Assembly (NCBI RefSeq): GCF_004327985.1
Contig: NZ_SJDL01000009.1
Coordinates: 62,001-126,000, forward strand
Length of the DNA: 64,000 nucleotides
Direction: 5' to 3'
Source of the DNA: Marinobacter halodurans
GTDB taxonomy: Bacteria > Pseudomonadota > Gammaproteobacteria > Pseudomonadales > Oleiphilaceae
Of the stretch, positions 48,323 to 55,925 are shown piece after piece (position 1 is the stretch's first letter; each line of letters starts with the position of its first letter). The notes under the pieces were generated by a model. The model saw only the letters and a program-made list of their open reading frames with translations, was not told the origin of the DNA and did no database searches. The translations under genes were made by a program, and so were the position numbers.

Positions 48323-48978
48323 ACCGATCGGGCCTCCGATGCCGACCGTGACCCTCGCGGTCACGAGTATTCCAGATCAATAAAGCATCATAGAAGGGCA
48401 TCCTGCGACGGCAAACCAAAATGTTTTGTTGGCTTTGTTCAAAATTATTGATGGATGCGAGCAGCTTCAGTGCAGCTTAGCACCCTGACGTCCCTGAAAA
48501 TGGGCCTTTCAGCGACACGCCACCTTGGTCGAATACGGGTTTTACTGATTGTTGCCTATGCTTATTAACATCATAGTTAATGAACATCGCTTGATTCCGC
48601 CGAGCGGAATTGAGCACAGCAGCAACACAGGAGCAGAGCAATGGAAGTCGAATTCGACGAAGACGTTGTTATCCCGAGCAACAACTGATCCCGTATTCCA
48701 GCACAGCCGGCAGGATGTATCGACTGGTCCCGCCATGTACCGGTGATGCCGCCTCCCACGGCGGCCACCCCTCAGGCTTTCCGCTCAAACGTCGACCGGT
48801 TTTTAACCATTTTGCGTTTCCCTCTGGCATCCTTTTGTAATATTTGGCATTCTGCTCACAACTGAACACACGGTCATTCTTAGCGTTCAGCGAACCGCCT
48901 GTTGCGAATTCTGAAATAACTCGACCGGTTCAGCCGGCAACGCACGGGTCAGCTTTTAATGCGCGCGCAGTAGTCTCG
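48323..48978. other. Long gap with a hairpin and a tiny reading frame
   Basis: This gap lies between the divergent cytochrome b561 and EAL genes. A stable hairpin ATTCCGC-CGA-GCGGAAT (48594-48610) and an AT-rich dyad TTAAC...GTTAA (48565-48580) precede a 15-codon open frame with a perfect Shine-Dalgarno (listed separately). A GC-rich hairpin GCCGCC...GGCGGC follows near 48749-48766. Everything else is unassigned. Confidence 0.45.
48641..48688 (+). CDS. Candidate 15-residue peptide
   Basis: The frame encodes MEVEFDEDVVIPSNN then TGA. AGGAG (48629-48633) is exactly 7 nt before the ATG, and a hairpin lies just upstream of it. The peptide is acidic with no signal sequence. It may be a leader peptide, a small protein, or chance. 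I do not recognise it. Confidence 0.25.
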   Translation: MEVEFDEDVVIPSNN

Positions 48979-50247
48979 ATGTCAAAAAGCGTTGTCAACC
49001 AAAGCAGTGAACCCGAGCTGGATCTCCTGACGCCCCTGCTCGATCACGCAGAATCGGGCTGGACGGCCAGTTTCCAGGGCCTCAGGCTACACACAGCGTT
49101 ACAGCCGATTTTCAGCATTTCCCACAAGCGCATCATTGGCTACGAAGCACTGATCCGGGCATTCGATACCGACAACGCCAGCGTACTGCCGCTACACCTG
49201 TTCCAGCTTCCCACCAGCGACCCGGAAGATGTCCTCCTGGACCGCCTCTGTCGTTACCTGCATGTGCAGAATTTCGCCACGCTCGACGACGATGTGAACT
49301 GGCTGTTCCTGAACGTTTCACCCCGGGTCGTCGCAACGGGTAAGCAGCACGACTCCTTCTTCGGTCAGTTGCTTTCCCGCATCGGTTTTCCCTCCCACCG
49401 CATCGTCGTGGAGATCGTCGAGCAGCCGACGGACGACGCCGAGCAGTTGCGGGACACCGTCAACTACTACAAGCAACTGGGCTGCCTGACGGCCATCGAC
49501 GACTTCGGTGCCGGCCATTCCAACTTTGAGCGCATCTGGAACCTGGCACCGGACATCGTCAAACTGGACCGCCAGATCCTGACCCGGGCCACCAACGACA
49601 AACGCGCCCGACAGATTCTCAACGGCATCGTCTCGCTGCTGCACCAGTCCGGCTGCCTGGTGCTCCTGGAAGGCGTGGAGACCCGCGAACAGGCCATGAT
49701 CGCCATCGACGGTGGGGTGGATTTCGTACAGGGCTTCTACTTCCGACGACCGGGACTGGAACTGGCCGACATCACCCGGACGTCAACCGACCTGGATGCG
49801 CTGCTGAACGACTACAAGAAGAGCAGTCAAACGGAGCTCGACCCGACCCACGAACTCAGCCGCTACTTCCGGGACCGCTTCCAGCAGGCCACGGCCTCCA
49901 TTCGGGCCGACATCCCCTTCGCAGCCGCCTGCCGCCCGCTGACCCGCCACCACACCGTTTCCCGCTGCTACCTGATCAATGACAAGGGCGTCCAGACAGA
50001 GGACACGCTGCGCTCGGACAACATGATCGAGTGCCTCGATCCCCGTTTCCGCCCCCTGGAAAACACCCACAACGCCGACTGGTTCCGCCAGCATTACCTG
50101 AGACAGGCCCTGAACCAGCCCAATCGCCTCCAGGTCACCCGACCGTACCTTTCCGTCACCGGCGCCTACATGTGCGTCACCCTGTCCCAGGCGTTCCAGC
50201 ACGATGGAACGACCAAGGTACTGTGCTGCGATATTATTTCCCGGTAG
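48979..50247 (+). CDS. EAL-domain c-di-GMP phosphodiesterase with C-terminal sensor domain
   Basis: A 422-residue protein. The EAL domain (about residues 30-270) keeps the catalytic pieces: E56-A-L in IGYEALIRAF, FLNVSPR (about 109-115), IDDFGAGHSN (about 173-182), IVKLDRQIL and EGVETREQA. It should therefore hydrolyse c-di-GMP. The C-terminal part (about 285-420, with HHTVSRCYLINDKGVQ and LSVTGAYMCVTLSQAF) looks like the YkuI-type PAS/Cache-like domain. The ATG at 48979 has no clear Shine-Dalgarno; the frame is open upstream from a TTG at 48844. It has no membrane helix, so it acts in the cytoplasm. Confidence 0.88.
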   Translation: MSKSVVNQSSEPELDLLTPLLDHAESGWTASFQGLRLHTALQPIFSISHKRIIGYEALIRAFDTDNASVLPLHLFQLPTSDPEDVLLDRLCRYLHVQNFATLDDDVNWLFLNVSPRVVATGKQHDSFFGQLLSRIGFPSHRIVVEIVEQPTDDAEQLRDTVNYYKQLGCLTAIDDFGAGHSNFERIWNLAPDIVKLDRQILTRATNDKRARQILNGIVSLLHQSGCLVLLEGVETREQAMIAIDGGVDFVQGFYFRRPGLELADITRTSTDLDALLNDYKKSSQTELDPTHELSRYFRDRFQQATASIRADIPFAAACRPLTRHHTVSRCYLINDKGVQTEDTLRSDNMIECLDPRFRPLENTHNADWFRQHYLRQALNQPNRLQVTRPYLSVTGAYMCVTLSQAFQHDGTTKVLCCDIISR

Positions 50248-50344
50248 TGTTTCGGCTTGAGCCTGCGGGGAAGACGGCAATACGGTGGGGATGTCCTGGG
50301 CGCCTTCGGCACCTCAGAAGCTGGAGAGGGTGTTGCAAAAGGCC

Positions 50345-50456
50345 TGATCGAAACCAGTGGATGCCATCGCTGGAGCAGAGGACAGGATGTCCTCGTCGAA
50401 TAAGAGGGCATGGACGGCCCTATTAGGCGACGGAAACGATGACCTCCATTGGTTTC
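50345..50456. repeat. Dispersed structured palindrome, copy 2
   Basis: Partner of 40720-40834. The outer stem (GAAACCAGTGGA at 50350 with TCCATTGGTTTC to 50456, one G-T pair) and two inner hairpins (GAGGACA...TGTCCTC and AGGGC...GCCCT) are all kept. It lies between convergent genes again (EAL protein and parE). The rest of 50248-50603 also contains other inverted repeats (CCTTGCAAGG flanked by GGAG/CTCC near 50542-50564). Confidence 0.75.
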
Positions 50457-50603
50457 AGGCTCCGGGGCCTGTTTAAGGCTCCTCTTTCCATCGTTCCGCC
50501 TTCTGGAACATGAAGGTATACCCCCCTTCTTAAGCCCCCGGAGCACCTTGCAAGGAGGCTCCTTTGCCAAAGATCAGCAACAGGCGGAGAGGAGGAAGCA
50601 GGG

Positions 50604-52499
50604 TCAGACCGGAACATCCGCCATGTTGCCATAGGCTTCGAGCCACGAACGGCGATCCGACGCCCGCTTCTTGCCCAGCAGCATATCCATACGCTCGTCC
50701 GTGCCGTCGTTGTCTGCCAGGGTCAACATGACCAGACGTCGGGTATCCGGAGCCATGGTGGTCTCACGCAGTTGCAGCGGGTTCATTTCACCCAGCCCCT
50801 TGAAGCGGGTGACTGATATCTTGCCCTTGCGCTTCTCCGCCTCGATGCGATCCAGGATGCCCTGCTTCTCGTGCTCGTCCAGGGCATAGAAGGTCTCCTT
50901 GCCCAGGTCGACCCGATAGAGTGGCGGCATGGCCACGAACACATGGCCGGCAGCAACCAGCGGGCGGAAGTGCTTGACGAACAGGGCGCACAGCAGCGTG
51001 GCGATGTGCAGCCCGTCGGAATCCGCATCCGCCAGGATGCAGATCTTGTCGTAACGCAAACCTTCCAGACGATCCGAGCCGGGATCCACACCAATCGCCA
51101 CAGCAATATCGTGCACTTCCTGGGACGCCAGGATCTCACCCGAATCCACTTCCCAGGTATTAAGGATCTTGCCCCGCAGCGGCATGACCGCCTGGAACTC
51201 CCGGTCACGGGCCTGCTTGGCGGAACCACCCGCCGAGTCCCCTTCCACCAGGAACAGCTCAGACCGATTGGCGTCCGCACCGGAACAATCCGCCAGCTTG
51301 CCCGGCAATGCCGGCCCCTGGGTAACCTTCTTTCGCGCCACCTTGCGGCTGGCCTTGAGACGACGCTGGGCATTGCTGATGAACAGGTCCGCCAGGGCTT
51401 CGGCGATGTCGGTGTGCTGGTTCAGCCACAGACTGAACGCATCCTTGACCACACCGGAGATGAACGCCGCCGCCTCGCGGGACGACAGCCTCTCCTTGGT
51501 CTGGCCGGAGAACTGCGGATCCTGCATCTTGAAGGAGAGCACATAGGCACAGCGGTCCCAGATGTCCTCCGGCGACAGGCGTACGCCCCGCGGCAGCAGG
51601 TTCCGGAATTCACAGAATTCGCGCATGGCTTCCAGCAGGCCGGTCCGCAGGCCATTGACGTGGGTACCGCCCTGGGCCGTCGGGATCAGGTTAACGTAGC
51701 TTTCCGCCACCGCCTCGCCGTCTTCAGGCAGCCACTGGACCGCCCAGTCCACTTCCTCGGTATTGCCCGTCATGCGACCGGTGAACGGCTCGCTGGGCAG
51801 CAACTCGATGTCCGCCAGGGCGGAACGCAGATAGTCACGCAGGCCGTCTTCGTAGAACCACTCGTCCTTCTCGCCCGTCGACTCCTGCAGGAAGGTGACG
51901 GTCAGGCCAGGACAGAGCACCGCCTTGGCGCGCAGGTTATGACGCAGGCGACTGACGGAAAACTTCGGGCTGTCGAAGTAGCTGACATCGGGTGTGAACA
52001 GCAGACGTGTGCCGGTGTTGCGTTTACCGACGGTATCGACCACCGCCAGGTCACTGGTCTTGTCGCCATTGGCAAACGTCATACGATGCAACTGGCCGTC
52101 CCGCTTGATGGAGACTTCCAGGTGCTTCGACAGCGCGTTGACAACGGAGACCCCAACGCCGTGCAGACCACCGGAAAAGTTATAGTTGCCCTTGGAGAAC
52201 TTGCCGCCGGCATGCAGCCGCGTCAGGATCAGCTCGACACCGGGAACGCCATGCTCCTTGTGGACATCCACCGGCATCCCGCGACCGTCGTCCTCGACGC
52301 TCAGCGAGCCGTCCGCATAAAGAACCACGTCGATCCGCTTGGCGAACCCGGCCAGGGCCTCGTCCACGCTGTTATCGATGACTTCCTGGGCCAGATGGTT
52401 GGGACGCGAGGTGTCGGTGTACATCCCCGGCCGCTTTCGGACCGGATCCAGACCACTGAGGACTTCAATCGCGTCGGCGTTGTAATCTTTCTGGCTCAT
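50604..52499 (-). CDS. parE: DNA topoisomerase IV subunit B
   Basis: ParE is the ATPase subunit of topoisomerase IV. The 631-residue protein has the GHKL motifs (EVIDNSVDEALAGFA, DDGRGMPV, GLHGVGVSVVNALS) and the TOPRIM motifs (LFLVEGDSAGGSAKQ, with KICILADADSDGLHI later). The ATG at 52499 (MSQKDYNADAIEVLSG) is the normal start; a GTG at 52523 adds eight residues. It is separated from parC by the chemoreceptor to EAL region, comparable with the parC/parE separation in P. aeruginosa. Confidence 0.97.
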   Translation of the reverse strand: MSQKDYNADAIEVLSGLDPVRKRPGMYTDTSRPNHLAQEVIDNSVDEALAGFAKRIDVVLYADGSLSVEDDGRGMPVDVHKEHGVPGVELILTRLHAGGKFSKGNYNFSGGLHGVGVSVVNALSKHLEVSIKRDGQLHRMTFANGDKTSDLAVVDTVGKRNTGTRLLFTPDVSYFDSPKFSVSRLRHNLRAKAVLCPGLTVTFLQESTGEKDEWFYEDGLRDYLRSALADIELLPSEPFTGRMTGNTEEVDWAVQWLPEDGEAVAESYVNLIPTAQGGTHVNGLRTGLLEAMREFCEFRNLLPRGVRLSPEDIWDRCAYVLSFKMQDPQFSGQTKERLSSREAAAFISGVVKDAFSLWLNQHTDIAEALADLFISNAQRRLKASRKVARKKVTQGPALPGKLADCSGADANRSELFLVEGDSAGGSAKQARDREFQAVMPLRGKILNTWEVDSGEILASQEVHDIAVAIGVDPGSDRLEGLRYDKICILADADSDGLHIATLLCALFVKHFRPLVAAGHVFVAMPPLYRVDLGKETFYALDEHEKQGILDRIEAEKRKGKISVTRFKGLGEMNPLQLRETTMAPDTRRLVMLTLADNDGTDERMDMLLGKKRASDRRSWLEAYGNMADVPV

Positions 52500-52540
52500 A
52501 GGGTGTCTGTTGCTCTCACTCAACGACTGTCAGGACGATC

Positions 52541-52582
52541 GGCAAAGCCGCCGGGCAGTCTCGATGGGCCCGGCGGTTTGCC
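52541..52582. terminator. Long imperfect hairpin between the PrcB-like gene and parE
   Basis: GGCAAAGCCGCCGGGC (52541-52556) pairs with GCCCGGCGGTTTGCC (52568-52582) apart from one unpaired C. It lies 42 nt upstream of the parE start on the minus strand, just after the PrcB-like gene. Lacking a T run, it may be a Rho-linked or attenuating stem. Confidence 0.4.
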
Positions 52583-52644
52583 AAATACCGCCCATAGCTT
52601 AGGGATTCAGGGGCAAAGATCAACGGTTCTTTTGTTGCCCGGCA

Positions 52645-53109
52645 TCAGGGGTGCGGCCGTGTCATGGGAAAAGGTGCCTCGCCGTTTACGCGGACCTGCT
52701 TCCAGCCACTGGCTGGAATCGCCATCACCAGGCAGGGCGAGGTAATCATCTGGGCCACCATCGCATCGGGTGCCGGATGAGTTACCTTCACCTCAATGGA
52801 CAGATCCTGCCCGTCGCGGTCGGCGGAGATAAAACCAATACCGTGACCGCCTGTCGCCTGATGGCCCAGTGACGCCACCAGCAGCCACTGATTGGCAACG
52901 TCCGGCCAGTCCGGCAGTTGCCCGTCCACCGAGCCGATCAGCGCCTGCCACTCTGCAGCATTACGTGCCAATACCAGTCCCGGTGCGGTCAGGCCGCATC
53001 GAGTTTGGCTGGCAATCACCTGTACTTCAGCGCCGTCGGCGACAGGAGGATCGGCTACGCAGCCCGAAAGCAAAATCAGTGCAAAAACCAGGGAACCCGT
53101 CCGCATCAT
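52645..53109 (-). CDS. PrcB-like lipoprotein
   Basis: A 154-residue lipoprotein: the N-terminal signal ends in the lipobox LLSGC with C17 as the lipidated cysteine. The core (LVLARNAAEWQALIGSV, then LGHQATGGHGIGFISADRDG and HPAPDAMVAQMITSPCLVM) resembles the PrcB C-terminal domain, described as a partner of a spirochaete subtilisin-like protease complex. Its ATG overlaps the stop of the upstream subtilase by 4 nt, strongly coupling the two. It may modulate, anchor or inhibit that protease; this is inferred from position and family resemblance. Confidence 0.7.
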   Translation of the reverse strand: MMRTGSLVFALILLSGCVADPPVADGAEVQVIASQTRCGLTAPGLVLARNAAEWQALIGSVDGQLPDWPDVANQWLLVASLGHQATGGHGIGFISADRDGQDLSIEVKVTHPAPDAMVAQMITSPCLVMAIPASGWKQVRVNGEAPFPMTRPHP

Positions 53110-55748
53110 CGCGTCATCTCCTTGGTTGTCGCCGATGGATGACGAACACGGTAGACCTGTGTCGCACTGTGGGGCAAGCCCGTGGAACTGAGTGCGGCCC
53201 GGCGGAAACTGGTGGTCAGCGTTAAACCGGTCAGATCGCCTTCCCCCTTACTGATAGGCTGCGGCAGGCCATTGGTGGGATATTCGGCACAGGCTTCACC
53301 CTGCTCGCAGATCAGGCCGTTGTTATCCATATCCGTCCCCGCCACCAGTAAGTACCTGCCTGCCGGGACATCCTTGAAGGTAAAGGTATAGCGGCCACCG
53401 GACGGCGTAACCACGGTCTGCTGAACCGGATCCCCGGACGGATCGTCGGCGTTGTACAGAAGGACATAGTGACGGCCTGCATTGCGTGACTGGACCGGAT
53501 CGCCCAGTTGGACGTTGACCGGCAGTTCCAGGGTCTGGGGACCATTTTCATTGGTATAACCCAGGGTCACCTTGCTCTGTTTGGCTGCGTGCGAATCGAT
53601 TATGGTGGCGTCCAGCCTCACCGCATCACCATCCGGGTTCTTCGTCACCGACAACCAACTCGGCACACTGTCCAACGTCAGCGAGCCCAGAGGGTTCTCT
53701 GTGCTGTCACCGGGAACCTCTTCAAGAAGCACGCTGGCTTCCGTCACGGAACCGTCGAAAAGGAAAGCGCTCGGGTAGGCTGAAATGAAGGTCCCCAGGT
53801 CGTCCGCAGAAGCCGCATCGACGGCTTTCAGTGCATTGATCAAGCCGTAACCGTATTCAGTCTGGCTGCCCAAGACATCGGTCAGCTCCCCGCGGCGGAG
53901 GTATTCCCGGAATTTAGCAAGGGACAGGCTCGGATCACGCTCGCGCATCAGCGCCAACACGCCGCTGACATGAGGTGCCGCCATGGATGTTCCGGTCACG
54001 CCGGCGTAGGCGGGTTCAAACACGCTGCCTGTCTGCTGTCCCCAGTCGCTGTATACCGCGTCCGCCTGGCCATCGTTATTACCATCGCGGGTGGAGTCCC
54101 CGCCCGGCGCCACGAGATCAATCCAGTTACCAAACGTGGAATAACTGGCCCGCTTGTTACCGGCGTCCACCGCACCCACCGCGATCACCCGGTCGAAGGC
54201 AGCCGGGTAGACCCGGTCGGTGGTTCCCTGGTTGCCCGCCGCGGCAACAAAGAGGATGCCTTTGTCGGAGGCGTTGTTGATGGCATTCTCCAGCGCCGTC
54301 GAGGGTGCGACGCCCCCCAGACTCAGGTTGATAATGTCTGGCCGCTGGGCGGCCGAGAGGGACGCCAGGTAGTTGATGGCATTGATCAGTTCAAGCGACG
54401 AACCGTTACCGGTGTTGTCCAGCACCCGGATCGGCAACAGGGTCGCCAACGGCGCCACGCCCACACCTCCCACGTCATTGTCGAGAGCGGCAATGGTGCC
54501 CGCGACATGGGTGCCATGGAAGCTCGGAGCGGTGCCGTCGTCCGTTCCGGGGTTCGCGGGATTTCCATCCTCGCCAGCCTGACTGTCGTCGCTGGTGGTC
54601 ACGAAGTCGGAGGTGGACAGGATCTGGAGGTTGTTCCCGTTTTCATTGCCATCATCCAGATCCGGATGCCAGTTATGACCGGTATTGGGTGTGCGGCTAA
54701 ATACCCCGGTGTCCAGCACCGCCACCCGAACGCCCTCGCCCGGTGAAGCCAGCGCCTGCCAGGCCGTCGGCAGGTTGATAGCCTGATAGTGCCACTCCTG
54801 CAACGGGTAGAGGGAATCATTGGTGGGATCCACCGTTAAGGCGTGATACAGGTAATTCGGCTCGGCGGATACCACGCCCGACACTTCGCGCAGGGACTGA
54901 ATCCAGGCGAGCGTGTCCGCCTTACGCTCTTCCCGGGTGGAAGCCGTCAGCGCCGTGGCCTGGTTGCGTTTGACTCGCCAGAGGCCGTTGCCCACCTCTT
55001 CCCGTGTTGCGGAAGCCAGGGGACCGCCCGAGGAAAGGCTCTGGGCCTGCATGGGTGACGCCATGGTCACAAGCGCCTCGCCCGGCACCCAATCAACATC
55101 GTCGGCCGAAACACCCAACGCACTGTCGCTGGCCGGCGAGGATACCGAAATCAGATAACGGAACGGGCCACCGGTCAGGGCCTGCAACCGGAGATCATAG
55201 TTACCATCGCCAGATGTCGGACTTAGACTGACCGGCGTCCCCGGACTCAACCCCGTCGTCGTACTTCCCAGACTGACCAGCGCCGAGGGTGTGCCCGCTG
55301 AAGAGGCGCCATTCACCGCAAAGGCGGCAATGGAAACCACCTGATTGCTACTCAGGTGCAGGCGGAAATCATCCTCCATATCCCGGTAGAAATCGGTCCC
55401 GGAGCCGCCATACGTCCCGACAGAGGCGCTCAGGTATCCCCCGGCGATCGCCGGACTGGGCAGGCTTTGCGGAGTATCATCGTTAGCGACGGCGGTTCCC
55501 CAATAGATGTCGTCTGCGGTATCGCTGTCGATGCGGGTGCGGGCCTCTATGCCGATCCGGCCACTGACCAGATTTTCGCCGCTGTCACTGCTGTCACCAC
55601 CGCCTCCGCCGCCGCAGGCTGTCAGCACAAGGGCTGAGGCCAACACCGTAACGATACTTCTCCGCCGGGAGTAACTGAGTACTGCGCTGGCCTGATCTTC
55701 CTGCCATACGACCGGACGCTTTTCCCGGTTAAATTCCACTTTCCGCAA
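53106..55748 (-). CDS. S8 family subtilisin-like lipoprotein protease
   Basis: An 880-residue secreted serine protease. The signal ends in LVLTACGG, so C45 is probably lipidated, followed by a Gly/Ser linker. The catalytic triad is D346 (VAVLDTGV), H411 (FHGTHVAGT) and S588 (GTSMAAPHVSG); the oxyanion asparagine is N506 (AAGNQG). An N-terminal region (50-320) probably includes a pro-peptide and an unknown domain; the C-terminal part (650-880) contains a beta-rich segment (AGRHYVLLYNADDPSGDP, then KDVPAGRYLLVAGTDMDNNG). The TTG start at 55748 is chosen for GGGAG 8 nt upstream; GTG at 55739 is an alternative. Confidence 0.93.
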   Translation of the reverse strand: MRKVEFNREKRPVVWQEDQASAVLSYSRRRSIVTVLASALVLTACGGGGGGDSSDSGENLVSGRIGIEARTRIDSDTADDIYWGTAVANDDTPQSLPSPAIAGGYLSASVGTYGGSGTDFYRDMEDDFRLHLSSNQVVSIAAFAVNGASSAGTPSALVSLGSTTTGLSPGTPVSLSPTSGDGNYDLRLQALTGGPFRYLISVSSPASDSALGVSADDVDWVPGEALVTMASPMQAQSLSSGGPLASATREEVGNGLWRVKRNQATALTASTREERKADTLAWIQSLREVSGVVSAEPNYLYHALTVDPTNDSLYPLQEWHYQAINLPTAWQALASPGEGVRVAVLDTGVFSRTPNTGHNWHPDLDDGNENGNNLQILSTSDFVTTSDDSQAGEDGNPANPGTDDGTAPSFHGTHVAGTIAALDNDVGGVGVAPLATLLPIRVLDNTGNGSSLELINAINYLASLSAAQRPDIINLSLGGVAPSTALENAINNASDKGILFVAAAGNQGTTDRVYPAAFDRVIAVGAVDAGNKRASYSTFGNWIDLVAPGGDSTRDGNNDGQADAVYSDWGQQTGSVFEPAYAGVTGTSMAAPHVSGVLALMRERDPSLSLAKFREYLRRGELTDVLGSQTEYGYGLINALKAVDAASADDLGTFISAYPSAFLFDGSVTEASVLLEEVPGDSTENPLGSLTLDSVPSWLSVTKNPDGDAVRLDATIIDSHAAKQSKVTLGYTNENGPQTLELPVNVQLGDPVQSRNAGRHYVLLYNADDPSGDPVQQTVVTPSGGRYTFTFKDVPAGRYLLVAGTDMDNNGLICEQGEACAEYPTNGLPQPISKGEGDLTGLTLTTSFRRAALSSTGLPHSATQVYRVRHPSATTKEMTR

Positions 55749-55875
55749 AAACCATTCTCCCTGCCGTTAATCCCGTTCGCATCAGGTGCGTATGGAAACC
55801 AATACGACCCAAGCATAACAGCCGATGCCCAAAATGCGCCGACGGTCCCGAAAATTTCACACTTGCTGACACAAC

Positions 55876-55907
55876 AAAGCCGCCTTCCCTCTCGGGTTGG
55901 CGGCTTT
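55876..55907 (-). terminator. Terminator after the TRAP permease gene
   Basis: A 9-bp stem AAAGCCGCC (55876-55884) / GGCGGCTTT (55899-55907), 14-nt loop. It ends the minus-strand TRAP unit 19 nt after its stop codon. Confidence 0.75.
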
Positions 55908-55925
55908 CTGGAGCCCGATCCCGGG

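Noticed and set aside
48669-48869. Minus-strand frame of 66 codons in the gap before the EAL gene
   Set aside because: No Shine-Dalgarno, no recognisable domain, and it covers GC-rich hairpin sequence.
40720-50456. Integron attC sites as an explanation for the paired palindromes
   Set aside because: The conserved attC core sequences (GTTRRRY and its complement) are not present at the ends, and there is no cassette array or integrase nearby.
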